This document shows, piece after piece, positions 26,672-39,800 of a stretch of DNA of 53,746 nt (the stretch's first letter is position 1; every line of letters starts with the position of its first letter). The notes beneath the pieces are model-generated. The model did not search any database. It was given only the letters and a program-made list of their open reading frames with translations, and had not been told where the DNA came from. Source of the stretch: QFOX01 sp044237845 (GTDB taxonomy: Bacteria; Pseudomonadota; Alphaproteobacteria; Rickettsiales; UBA3002); assembly GCA_044237845.1 (NCBI GenBank), contig JBIIEL010000015.1, positions 1-53,746 of the forward strand. The letters are read 5' to 3'. Made by a program: the position numbers and the translations under genes.

Positions 26672-26674
<3 letters not shown>
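26644..26674 (-). terminator. Hairpin directly at the 3' end of tRNA-Ile
   Basis: CCATCC (26644-26649) pairs with GGATGG (26669-26674), with inner GCTCC/GGAGC pairing around a GAA loop. It begins at the encoded CCA end of the tRNA. No T-run follows, so it may serve processing rather than termination. Confidence 0.45.
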
Positions 26675-26748
<74 letters not shown>

Positions 26749-26843
26749 ATTCCAAAAGGAGGCTGTCTTTTAGGTAGCGCGCGCGGCAATGTCAAGGGCG
26801 GGTTTACAGAAACTGTGCGGTAGGCCGAAGCAACAAGCTGCCG

Positions 26844-27899
26844 CTACCGCGCTTCTTGGCTCACACGGTTGCGGCCAAGGCGTTTTGACTGATAGAGCGC
26901 CTTATCTGCCCGTTCGGTCATGGCCTCGGCACTATCGTTTCGCCGCAGCGAGGCGACACCGATCGACACGGTGACTTTGCCAAAATTTTCGCCGCTGGAC
27001 TTACGTTTCAGCTCTTTACCTGCGATGGATTTGCGAATCATCTCAGCCACCACCATGCCGCCGCTACCGGGTGTGTTTGGCAGAATCACTGCGAATTCCT
27101 CACCCCCATACCGCGCCACCGTATCTGTTCCCTTCAGCGTGTCGCCCAGCGTCCGCGCCACAATTTTGATCACCTCATCGCCGATGAGATGGCCGTAGCT
27201 GTCGTTGAACTGCTTAAAATGGTCGATATCGATCATCAGCAAAGTCAGGTCCTGCGACTCTTCTATAGCCTCTGCAATTGCAGCAGCGATGCGCTGGTCG
27301 AACGCCTTGCGATTAAGGCTGCCTGTCAAGAAGTCGCGTTCAGATTCCGTTACCACCCGCGCAAGGTTTTCGCGCAGCTCCATAATTTCCTGCTGCGCCC
27401 CGGCGAGCTGCACACTCATATTCGCGCTGGAATCCTGCATATGTGCAGCGCTGGTCATCAGGTTCATGGCGAGCATGCGCAGCATTTGTTCGCCTGAAAC
27501 CGTGTTGAGCTGCTCAATTTGCTGGGAGATCAACTTACTTTCTGCCGTCGCATCGCCACCGAATTTCTGCACATGCGCCAGCATATCCGTCAGAATGCGC
27601 TTGGCGTTGGCGGCGCCTTCACCCACAGCGCGGGCGTTGCTGTCCGCCACATATTGCACATACAATGTATCGATAAAATCGGTGTCGAACCGCCGAGCGC
27701 TCGCAATCGCCTCTTCCACAGCGCGCATCAGCTCCGGCGGATGCCCGGCCGCGACACTAAAAAACAGTGCGAAATGCTTTGGCAGCGGGGCCACGCTAAG
27801 CTTGCGCATCATCGCCAGCGCGCGCTCGGCATAGGCGGTGGCCCGTGAAAGTGCGTGGTCTTCAGGGTTTGGATTGGCGGAAGCGGTGGCAATTGTCAT
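26844..27899 (-). CDS. Diguanylate cyclase (GGDEF domain)
   Basis: A 351-residue protein that should make cyclic di-GMP. The N-terminal ~180 residues are helical with no membrane span or recognised sensor. The GGDEF domain covers ~185-350, with the active loop GGEEF at 265-269 and the metal-binding DIDHFKQFND near 224. The product-inhibition site RxxD is replaced by KGTD (256-259), so feedback control may be lost. It is a soluble, single-gene unit. Confidence 0.92.
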   Translation of the reverse strand: MTIATASANPNPEDHALSRATAYAERALAMMRKLSVAPLPKHFALFFSVAAGHPPELMRAVEEAIASARRFDTDFIDTLYVQYVADSNARAVGEGAANAKRILTDMLAHVQKFGGDATAESKLISQQIEQLNTVSGEQMLRMLAMNLMTSAAHMQDSSANMSVQLAGAQQEIMELRENLARVVTESERDFLTGSLNRKAFDQRIAAAIAEAIEESQDLTLLMIDIDHFKQFNDSYGHLIGDEVIKIVARTLGDTLKGTDTVARYGGEEFAVILPNTPGSGGMVVAEMIRKSIAGKELKRKSSGENFGKVTVSIGVASLRRNDSAEAMTERADKALYQSKRLGRNRVSQEAR

Positions 27900-28010
27900 A
27901 GCATTCCGTATAGTTTTTCCCTAAAGATACGTCAAGGAAGTGCCGTGTTTTACTTGAAAATCGGCACAGGTTTTGTTAAAGTGTGGCCGCAAATCGGGGG
28001 TAGCGTCGTT

Positions 28011-28523
28011 ATGAGTCCTGTGGCTGCACAATTAGTAAAGCCTTTGCCCGCCACCGAGCCGCTTGCTCGTCCCAAAGTGATGCGCCGCCCCAGCCAGTTC
28101 AGCAGCGCGCCTACGGCTGTTTTTACCCCGCCGCGCGACCCGGAACCCACGCCCAACCTGGCGGATGAACGCCTGCCGGAACCCACGCCCGCGCTTCCCG
28201 CACTCCTCCCTGCGCCGCGCGGCTGGCAGGACGACGCGCGCTTCGGGCTGGTACTGGTGCTCGCCCTCGTCGTCGTCAACGCCGCGCTGATGCTGTGGCT
28301 GCCGCATTTAAAACACACCGCTGCCGCGCCGGTCGCCGCACCCATCCTCGCCGAAATACCTACCCCTGCGGCGCGCAGCACTGTCACGGTCTACACCAAC
28401 CCCGCGTTGCCCGCGCCCTATTCGCAAGACGGGGTGGATGAAGAGGCCGAGCGCGCCGGCCTCAGCACCGAGCAGCCTTACCATATCCTCGGCAGCGCCA
28501 CCGATTCCGGGCCGAATCAGTAA
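28011..28523 (+). CDS. Hypothetical proline-rich protein with one membrane span
   Basis: A 170-residue protein with no family recognised. Residues 1-72 are proline-rich and would be cytosolic; residues ~79-98 (GLVLVLALVVVNAALMLWL) form a membrane helix; the ~70-residue C-terminal part is Ala/Pro-rich and would be periplasmic. I start at ATG 28011; upstream in-frame codons overlap the divergent cyclase gene. Its stop overlaps the next gene's ATG (TAATG), so it is coupled to a winged-helix protein. Confidence 0.6.
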   Translation: MSPVAAQLVKPLPATEPLARPKVMRRPSQFSSAPTAVFTPPRDPEPTPNLADERLPEPTPALPALLPAPRGWQDDARFGLVLVLALVVVNAALMLWLPHLKHTAAAPVAAPILAEIPTPAARSTVTVYTNPALPAPYSQDGVDEEAERAGLSTEQPYHILGSATDSGPNQ

Positions 28524-29071
28524 TGCGTATATGCGCCATCAGCGCCTCCACCGCCGTCACCCGCACGCTTGAAGCGGTGATTTCCGCCAGCGGTCATAGC
28601 CTTGCCCCGGCGGATGAGGCCGAGCTACTGCTGGTGGATGCGCTACACCCCGCCCCGCTGCCCGCCAGCACCGCGCCGCAATTCACCCTGAGCGCCGCCT
28701 GCACGCCCCACCAGCTCGCGCGCCAACTCATGGCCTATCGCGGCGCGCAGCAGGTCGCCCTCCATGCGGGCTGGGCGCTCGATGTCGGCGCGCGCGCCCT
28801 CACCCACGCCAGCGCGCCCGCCATTTCGCTGACCGAAAAAGAATCCGCGCTGCTCGCCGCACTCGCCGCCGCGCACCCCGCCCCGCTCGGGCGCGAGGCA
28901 CTGCTCGAATCCGTCTGGGGCATGCGCGCCGAGATCGACACCCACACACTTGAAACCCATATCTACCGCCTGCGGCAGAAGCTCGAATCCGCCGCCTCCC
29001 CCGCCCCGTGTGATATCACCACCGAAGGCGGCCAGTACCGGCTTAAAACCTCTCCCTTGGGAGAGGTCTAA
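28523..29071 (+). CDS. Winged-helix DNA-binding protein with OmpR/PhoB-type output domain
   Basis: A 182-residue protein. Residues ~95-175 match the OmpR/PhoB output domain: ISLTEKESALLAALAAA, then LLESVWG, recognition helix DTHTLETHIYRLRQKL, and the wing ending GGQYRL. Residues 1-90 have the length of a degenerate receiver, but I see no DD pair or clear phospho-Asp, so activation may be phosphate-independent. The last eight residues are encoded by a palindromic repeat that invaded the 3' end. It is coupled to a membrane protein and lies just upstream of a gene with a PhoB-like box. Confidence 0.78.
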   Translation: MRICAISASTAVTRTLEAVISASGHSLAPADEAELLLVDALHPAPLPASTAPQFTLSAACTPHQLARQLMAYRGAQQVALHAGWALDVGARALTHASAPAISLTEKESALLAALAAAHPAPLGREALLESVWGMRAEIDTHTLETHIYRLRQKLESAASPAPCDITTEGGQYRLKTSPLGEV

Positions 29072-29092
29072 ATCCGCCCTTATGCGGATTTA
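29049..29092. repeat. Pair of adjacent hairpins overlapping the gene end
   Basis: CCTCTCCC (29049-29056) pairs with GGGAGAGG (29059-29066), then TAAATCCGC (29069-29077) pairs with GCGGATTTA (29084-29092). The stop codon of the winged-helix gene (29069-29071) lies in the second stem. It resembles widespread REP-like elements and may also stop transcription. Confidence 0.65.
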
Positions 29093-29143
29093 GGGTGAGG
29101 GCTAACCCGCACCCAGCCTCATTCGCCGCACCGCAACGCGCAA

Positions 29144-29189
29144 TTGTCATAAAATCTTCACACTTCTGGGCAAACTGACTCGCTATAGT
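29144..29189 (+). promoter_or_regulatory. Tandem-heptamer activator box plus -10
   Basis: TTGTCAT (29144-29150), AAAA, TCTTCAC (29155-29161), then 22 bp, then TATAGT (29184-29189). The spacing to the -10 is identical to the site before 11536. The transcript would have a leader of about 53 nt before the ATG at 29249. Confidence 0.6.
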
Positions 29190-29248
29190 GAGTGCAATCC
29201 GTCGCCTCCGGGCGGCATTCGTATAAAAAAACACTCCAGGGGACAAGC

Positions 29249-30691
29249 ATGACAAAGAAACATAGCGACAACACAGAGCTCACGCAGCAGGAGGCTACAG
29301 AAGCCGCCGCCGACCTCACCAAAATCCTTGGTCTGTCATTTGCAGCCAACAGGGGTAATGCATATAAAGAAACTGGTAGACAATACCCCGCGCTCGCCCC
29401 GATCAAATATAAAACGGTGCGAGAGAAAGAGAATGAGGACGCAAAACGTAAGAAACGTAAAATCAAAAACCACAGCATCTACTACACGGGCAACGTGACG
29501 GACGCGCAGTTGCGTCTGCTGGCGGATATTCTGCCGTTTGGCGGGTTCAGCATCTCGGATGGTTATAAAGAAGTTGCTCTCCCAGAGGGTGCCAAAAAGA
29601 AAGAGCTCTTCCGCCGCACGGAAGAAGACCCTTACGAAAGCCGAGAAGTCGATGCTAAACCCGGCGATACCGTACAGAGCGCCGCAGGCAAAGCCATCGT
29701 CATCAACCGGGTGGATCTGGAAAAACTCCATGCCCGCGCGAAAAAAATAGACAAACAACGTGCCAACGCAGGAGAAGTTGCAGGGCTGCTCCAGGCATTT
29801 ACCGGCGAACCCTTTATTTTCAACGGACTTGCGATTGATTCTAAGCAGCATTTTGATTCCAACGGGCATCACCTGAAATACGCGCGGGTGCTGCTAAGCA
29901 TGCTTGCCGAAAAAGGCGCATTACGGGTTGGGCTACAATCAAGCGAGATCATGGAAGGCGACCCCAAAAAGCCTAAAGAGGTCACACGCCTCTTCATCCC
30001 GGAGTTTGACCTCGCGAAAATCAAGCAGGCTATCCCTGAGGTTCTGGCAGAACTCGCCGCGCTGCTCACCCAAGCGACTGGTCAAGAGTGGCAAACCAAA
30101 AAAGGCCGCATCTTCACAGCTTCAGATGGGCACGGCGATTCAGAAATGATAAATAAACTCATTGGAGACGGCATCGTTGGTGGTCACAATGAGATCGCGA
30201 AACTTGAAAAGGCAGAATTCCTTGGCATCGATTCACCCATCGTTGGTATCCTTCCCTACCGCATCAAACTTGGCGCGTTAAAGGCCGTGGCAGCGAAGGC
30301 GGAGAATGCCCAAGAAGCCGCCACCCTGCTCACCCAAATTCTGGGATATGAATGGACGGCCAACGGCACCACCCTCAGCGCAGCAAAGCCGGATTCGCAG
30401 GATCACTCTGACTGTACCAATCTTTATACCCTTGAGAACGGTATCTTTCGTGAATTCCCTAAAGGGGTCAACGATACTTCTGCGACAGCCCTCACCATCG
30501 ATATCGACCAAATCAACCTAGAAAAACTCCGCCTCCGTGCAAATACCGCCAAGCAGGAGATTCACGTGGGCGGCGACGTCATCCATGCTGGCCAAACGGG
30601 GCCGAAGCCGAAAGAAACCGGGAGGGTCATTGGTGACCAAACGAGCAGCAAGCTCCCATTCGGCGACGATGTCAGCGGCGATGTAGGCTAA
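29249..30691 (+). CDS. Orphan protein with four imperfect internal repeats
   Basis: A 480-residue protein not recognised as any family. Units begin with LTKILGLSFAANRG (23), LLQAFTGEPFIFNG (180), LLTQATGQEWQTKKG (272) and LLTQILGYEWTANG (360), and end with helices such as DLEKLHARAK (156) and NLEKLRLRAN (423); the first unit carries a long Lys/Arg-rich insert (60-74). No signal peptide or membrane span is seen. ATG 29249 has CAGGGGAC upstream; an earlier in-frame start at 29192 lies at the predicted transcription start. It is a single gene under a tandem-heptamer promoter. Confidence 0.65.
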   Translation: MTKKHSDNTELTQQEATEAAADLTKILGLSFAANRGNAYKETGRQYPALAPIKYKTVREKENEDAKRKKRKIKNHSIYYTGNVTDAQLRLLADILPFGGFSISDGYKEVALPEGAKKKELFRRTEEDPYESREVDAKPGDTVQSAAGKAIVINRVDLEKLHARAKKIDKQRANAGEVAGLLQAFTGEPFIFNGLAIDSKQHFDSNGHHLKYARVLLSMLAEKGALRVGLQSSEIMEGDPKKPKEVTRLFIPEFDLAKIKQAIPEVLAELAALLTQATGQEWQTKKGRIFTASDGHGDSEMINKLIGDGIVGGHNEIAKLEKAEFLGIDSPIVGILPYRIKLGALKAVAAKAENAQEAATLLTQILGYEWTANGTTLSAAKPDSQDHSDCTNLYTLENGIFREFPKGVNDTSATALTIDIDQINLEKLRLRANTAKQEIHVGGDVIHAGQTGPKPKETGRVIGDQTSSKLPFGDDVSGDVG

Positions 30692-30696
30692 CCCCA

Positions 30697-30722
30697 CTCC
30701 CCGCTCGACGTAGGGCGGGGAG
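30697..30722 (+). terminator. GC-rich hairpin after the repeat protein
   Basis: CTCCCCGC (30697-30704) pairs with GCGGGGAG (30715-30722) six bases after the gene's stop. No T-run follows, so termination strength is uncertain. Confidence 0.45.
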
Positions 30723-30793
30723 GCGTGTATAGAGGCACCAACCTCTCCACCCGTCATTGCTAGGCGACTCTTTACATCTAGACAAAGCACCGT

Positions 30794-32095
30794 ATGAGCC
30801 TCATCGAGAAAACCGCCGAGACAACCGACGACAGTGCCGAGCGCCTCGCCGCCAAAGCGAGCCTCGTCGGCATACCGCGCGCGGAAGTCGCGGCGCGCCT
30901 CGTCGCGCTGGGCATCGAGCCCTTCCGCGCCAAGCAGATCTGGCAGTGGATCTACACCAAGGGCGCGGTGGATTTTTCCGAAATGAGCAACATCAAAAAA
31001 GACACGCAGGCGCTGCTCACGGAACATTTCTCCATCGCCCGCGCCGGCATCTCGCGCAACGCCGTGTCGTTCGACCAGACGCAAAAATGGCTGCTGAAGT
31101 TCGCCGATAATCAGGAAGTCGAAACCGTGTTCATTCCGGATGCGCCGCGCGGCACGCTCTGCGTGTCGAGCCAAGTCGGCTGCACGCTTTCCTGCACTTT
31201 CTGCCACACCGGCACACAGCGCCTCGTGCGCAACCTCACCGCCGGGGAGATCATCACCCAAGTCCTCGTCGCCCGCGATGGCCTCGGCGAGTGGTCGCGG
31301 TCGACTGCGTTGACGGGCGAGAAAGACCCCAGCGCTGGTTCGGGCGTGCGTAGCCGCGATGGCCGCGGCGAGCCGGAGCGCAGCGAACGAGGGGGTATGG
31401 GGGGCTCGCCCCCATCGCGAGCGAAGCTCGCCAACCAAAAAAGCGCGAAGAGCGAATGGGCAATCTCAAAACCGCCCCGCCAACTCACCAACATCGTGTT
31501 CATGGGCATGGGCGAGCCGCTGTATAACTACGACAACGTCGTCGCCGCCTGCAACCTGATGATGGACGGTGAAGGCCTCGCGCTCAGCCGCCGCAAAATC
31601 ACCGTCAGCACTTCAGGCGTGGTGCCCAAAATCGTACCGCTCGCGCATGACGCAGGCTGTAACCTCGCCATTTCGCTGCATGCTGTCACCAATGATTTGC
31701 GCAACGAAATCGTGCCCATCAACCGCAAATACCCGATTGCCGATCTGCTCGAAGCCTGCCGCGAATATCAGAGCATCGTCAACGACCGCCATATTATGTT
31801 CGAATATGTCATGCTCGCGGGAATCAATGACTCTGAAGCCGATGCGAAGGAGCTGGTGCGCCTGCTGAAAGGCATCCGCGCCAAGGTCAACCTCATCCCG
31901 TTCAACCCGTGGCCGGGCGCGCCTTATACCTGTTCTTCCAACAACCGCATCCACGCCTTTGGCCGGGTGCTGATCGCGGCGGGCATTGCATCGCCTATCC
32001 GCAAAACCCGTGGCGAGGACATCATGGCCGCCTGCGGTCAGCTCAAATCCATGAGCGAGTTGAAAAAGCGCCAGAAGGTGAAGCTAAAACCCTAA
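30794..32095 (+). CDS. rlmN: Dual-specificity RNA methyltransferase RlmN with in-frame insertion
   Basis: Radical-SAM enzyme that makes 2-methyladenosine at 23S rRNA A2503 and tRNA A37. The cluster cysteines C130, C134 and C137 (VGCTLSCTFC), GMGEPLYNYDN, STSGVVPKI and the C-terminal catalytic Cys in MAACGQL are present. The 433-residue length is some 50-60 longer than usual: residues ~168-228, between GEW and RQLTNIVFMGMGEP, are a Ser/Gly/Arg-rich low-complexity segment encoded by palindromic DNA. The insertion is in a surface loop before a core strand, so activity may survive. Confidence 0.93.
   Translation: MSLIEKTAETTDDSAERLAAKASLVGIPRAEVAARLVALGIEPFRAKQIWQWIYTKGAVDFSEMSNIKKDTQALLTEHFSIARAGISRNAVSFDQTQKWLLKFADNQEVETVFIPDAPRGTLCVSSQVGCTLSCTFCHTGTQRLVRNLTAGEIITQVLVARDGLGEWSRSTALTGEKDPSAGSGVRSRDGRGEPERSERGGMGGSPPSRAKLANQKSAKSEWAISKPPRQLTNIVFMGMGEPLYNYDNVVAACNLMMDGEGLALSRRKITVSTSGVVPKIVPLAHDAGCNLAISLHAVTNDLRNEIVPINRKYPIADLLEACREYQSIVNDRHIMFEYVMLAGINDSEADAKELVRLLKGIRAKVNLIPFNPWPGAPYTCSSNNRIHAFGRVLIAAGIASPIRKTRGEDIMAACGQLKSMSELKKRQKVKLKP
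31295..31477 (+). repeat. Palindromic element inserted in frame in rlmN
   Basis: About 183 bp (61 codons) that interrupt rlmN without breaking the frame. It contains a hairpin ATGGGGGGC-TC-GCCCCCAT near 31397-31414 and GCGAGC-GAA-GCTCGC just after it. Edges are estimated from where family conservation stops. It behaves like the in-frame palindromic elements known from Rickettsia, but the sequence is different. Confidence 0.6.
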
Positions 32096-32359
32096 CTACC
32101 AGATCACCTCTTCACCCGCGCCGGTATGCATCCAGCGCGTGCCACGGGGATATTTCGGTACATCCACCGTTGCTTCAATCAGCTTCAGCGACGCTTCCAG
32201 AACGCGATCGATATGGCGGCCTTCCGGCATCGACTCGCTTTCCGCCTTCATCAGCGCGTCCTGCGCGAAGTGAAACTGCTCCAGCGAGAAACCCTCCAGC
32301 TTCTCCGGCGCAATATAACCAACCGGCATCTGCTGATGGAACGGAAAATAGTCGGACAT
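32096..32359 (-). CDS. Small conserved-looking hypothetical protein
   Basis: An 87-residue soluble acidic protein, family not recognised. It has no signal peptide or membrane segment and is rich in Glu, Phe and Met. ATG 32359 has AGGAGA five bases upstream, which decides the start over a codon five residues earlier. Its stop directly abuts the rlmN stop (convergent, no spacer). A palindrome-like AGCGATCGGAATAGCT lies just upstream. Confidence 0.6.
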   Translation of the reverse strand: MSDYFPFHQQMPVGYIAPEKLEGFSLEQFHFAQDALMKAESESMPEGRHIDRVLEASLKLIEATVDVPKYPRGTRWMHTGAGEEVIW

Positions 32360-32482
32360 AAAACTCTCCTTCATAGCGATCGGAATAGCTATGGAAGACT
32401 ATGCATGACCCATGCCAACTTTCTGAAGTTAAAGGGTGTTTTAGTTAATCTGCACCCAGCCCCTAACCCCTTGCCGCACAAC

Positions 32483-32517
32483 AAAAAAGCCGCCCTCTTG
32501 CGAGGACGGCTTTTTTT
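32483..32517 (-). terminator. Rho-independent terminator of the rpoBC operon
   Basis: AAAAAAGCCGCCCTC-TTGC-GAGGACGGCTTTTTTT: a GC-rich stem of ~9 bp (one G/T-type mismatch) with an A-run and a T-run, able to work in both directions. It lies ~120 bp after the rpoC stop. Confidence 0.85.
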
Positions 32518-32530
32518 ATGAGAGACACCG

Positions 32531-32635
32531 GCAAGGTCAGTAGACCTTGCGAGCCATCAGCCCGCGACTGCGGCGCGCCATGGAATTTTCAGGAGAAAAT
32601 TCCGGGCGCATTCAACAGGCGCTTAGGCCGAAGGC

Positions 32636-32640
<5 letters not shown>
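32531..32640 (-). repeat. Three hairpins between rpoC stop and terminator
   Basis: GCAAGGTC-AGTA-GACCTTGC (32531-32550), GGAATTTT/AAAATTCC (32582-32603) and CTTAGGCC-GAA-GGCCTAAG (32622-32640). The last contains the rpoC stop codon. The GGTC-AGTA-GACC core recurs after tuf at 53608-53629. Confidence 0.8.
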
Positions 32641-36805
<4,165 letters not shown>

Positions 36806-36841
36806 GGTGCCCTCTACATTTCACAACGCGTATTTTGAAAT

Positions 36842-36864
36842 GCGCCCCACCCGAAGGTGAGGCG
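36842..36864 (-). other. Hairpin in the rpoB-rpoC gap
   Basis: On the minus strand GCGCCTCACC-TTCG-GGTGGGGCGC-like pairing with a UUCG-type tetraloop. It lies between the rpoB stop and the rpoC ribosome binding site; a processing or pausing role is possible. Confidence 0.55.
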
Positions 36865-36874
36865 CTCATAACAA

Positions 36875-39800
36875 CTATGCTTCTTTTTCGACCAGATCGA
36901 CGTCGAGACCCAGCGAGCGCAGCTCTTTCGTCATCACGTGGAATGACTCCGGAATGCCTGACTCGAAGCTGTGGTCGCCGCGCACGATCGACTCGTACAC
37001 TTTCGAACGACCCGCCACGTCATCGGACTTCACGGTGAGCATCTCTTGCAGGGTGTAGGCCGCGCCGTACGCTTGCAGCGCCCAGCACTCCATCTCCCCG
37101 AAGCGCTGACCACCGAACTGGCTCTTACCACCCAGCGGCTGCTGTGTGACAAGGCTGTACGGCCCAATGCTACGTGCGTGGATTTTGTCATCCACCAGGT
37201 GGTGCAGTTTCAGGATGTAGATATAGCCCACCGTCACGTCACGATCGAACGTGTCGCCGGTACGACCATCGATGAGCGTCACCTGACCGGAGGTCTTGTG
37301 ACCGGCATATTTCAGCCATTTCTCGATGTCTTTCTCCTTCGCACCGTCGAACACCGGCGTCGCAAACGGAACCCCTTTGGTGACGTTAGCCGCCAGCTCC
37401 ATCAGAGCGGGTTTATCCATCTTCTTGATCTCGACCTGATTTTCCTTCTCCTCATACACATCGAGGAGCTTGGCTTTCAGTTCGTCCATCTTCGCGCCTT
37501 GCTGCACGGCTTTCACCATCTCACCGATCTGCTGACCGATGCCTGCGGATGCCCAGCCAAGGTGCGTCTCAAGAATCTGACCGACGTTCATACGCGACGG
37601 TACACCAAGCGGGTTGAGCACCACATCCACCGGACGGCCATCCGCGAGGTGCGGCATGTCTTCCACCGGAACGATGTTTGAAATCACCCCTTTGTTGCCA
37701 TGACGGCCAGCCATTTTGTCGCCCGGCTGAAGCTTACGCTTCACGGCCACAAACACCTTCACCATCTTGAGCACGCCCGGCATCAGATCGTCGCCGGATT
37801 GTACCTTCTCGACCTTCTCTTCGAAGCGCTTGTTGAGGGCGTCGACGGCATGGTCGAGCTGCTTCTTCAGCGCCTCAACCTTTTTCATCGCCTTCTCGTC
37901 CTTCAGCGCAATCTGCCACCACAAGCCGCGCGGCGTACCGTCGAGCTGCTCAGCAGTGATTGCTTTGTCGGTCTTGAAGTTTTTCGGGCCCTTCACGGCA
38001 GTTTTGCCGACGAGTTGCTCCTTCAATGCGCCGTAGATGTAACGTTCGGCAATGCCGCGCTCATCGTCTCTGTCTTTCGACAGACGGTCGATTTCCGCAC
38101 GTTCAATCGCCACCGCACGCTCATCCTTGTCGATGCCGCGACGCGAGAAGATACGCACGCCGACCACCGTACCTTGGTTGCCCGGAGGCAGACGCAGCGA
38201 GCTGTCACGCACGTCGGAAGCCTTCTCACCGAAGATCGCGCGGAGGAGTTTTTCTTCCGGCGTCATTGGGCTTTCCGATTTCGGCGTCACTTTACCGACG
38301 AGAATATCGCCCGGCTTCACTTCCGCACCGATATGCACCACGCCGATTTCATCGAGCGAGCGCAGGGCTTCTTCACCCACGTTCGGAATGTCACGGGTAA
38401 TCTCTTCAGGCCCGAGCTTCGTATCACGCGCCATGATCTCGAATTCCTCGATATGGATGCTGGTGAAGCGGTCTTCCGCCACCAGACGTTCCGAAATCAG
38501 GATCGAATCCTCGTAGTTGTACCCGTTCCACGGCATGAACGCGACGAGCACGTTCTGGCCAAGCGCGAGTTCGCCGAGCTCGGTCGATGGGCCGTCTGCA
38601 ATCACGTCACCGGCCTTCACCACATCGCCCACTTTTACAATCGGACGCTGGTTGATGCAGGTGTTCTGGTTGGAACGCTGGAACTTCTGCAGCGTGTAAA
38701 TATCCACTGCTGGCGTGCCATCTTCGTTGGTCGCGTCGCAACGGATAACGATACGGTTTGCGGCCACCTGATCGACCACGCCGTCACGGCGCGACGAAAT
38801 CGCAGCACCTGAATCGCGCGCCACGATGTCTTCCATCCCGGTGCCGACCAGCGGTGCGTCTGCGCGCACCAGCGGCACGGCCTGACGTTGCATGTTCGAA
38901 CCCATGAGCGCGCGGTTTGCGTCATCGTTCTCAAGGAACGGAATGAGCGCTGCCGCTACCGAAACCAGCTGCTTCGGTGCCACGTCCATGTACTCAATCG
39001 TTTCTGGTGTTGCCATCACGAAGTCACCGTTTTTGCGGCAGCTGATCAGCTCCTCCGAGAATTTCTCATTCTCGAGCGGTGCGTTCGCCTGCGCGATGGT
39101 GTAGCGACCTTCTTCGATCGCCGAGAGATACACCACTTCACCACTCACCTTGCCCGCCTTCACTTTGCGGTACGGGGTTTCGATGAAGCCGTATTTGTTG
39201 ATGCGCGCATAGGTCGCCATGCTGTTGATGAGACCGATATTCGGACCCTCTGGCGTTTCAATCGGGCAGATACGGCCATAATGGGTCGGGTGCACGTCGC
39301 GCACTTCGAAGCCCGCACGCTCACGGGTAAGACCTCCCGGCCCAAGCGCCGAAAGGCGACGCTTGTGGGTGATTTCCGACAGCGGGTTGGTTTGGTCCAT
39401 GAACTGCGAAAGCTGAGAGCTGCCGAAGAACTCACGCACGGCCGCGGCGAGCGGCTTGGCGTTGATGAGGTCATGCGGCATCACGGTGTCGATATCCACC
39501 GAGCTCATGCGCTCCGTAATCCCACGCTCCATACGCAGCAGTCCGAGGCGGAACTGGTTTTCCATCAGCTCGCCCACCGAACGGACGCGGCGGTTGCCGA
39601 GATGGTCGATGTCGTCCACTTCGCCCACGCCGTCTTTCAGCGCGACGAGGGTTTTGATAGTGCCGATGATGTCTTCGTGGGTGAGTACGCCGACTTCTTC
39701 CTTGTGGTTGAGGTTGAGGCGCGCGTTCATTTTCACGCGACCCACTTCCGAAAGGTCATAGCGCTCGTTCTCGAAGAACAGGCTCTTGAACAGGGTTTCT

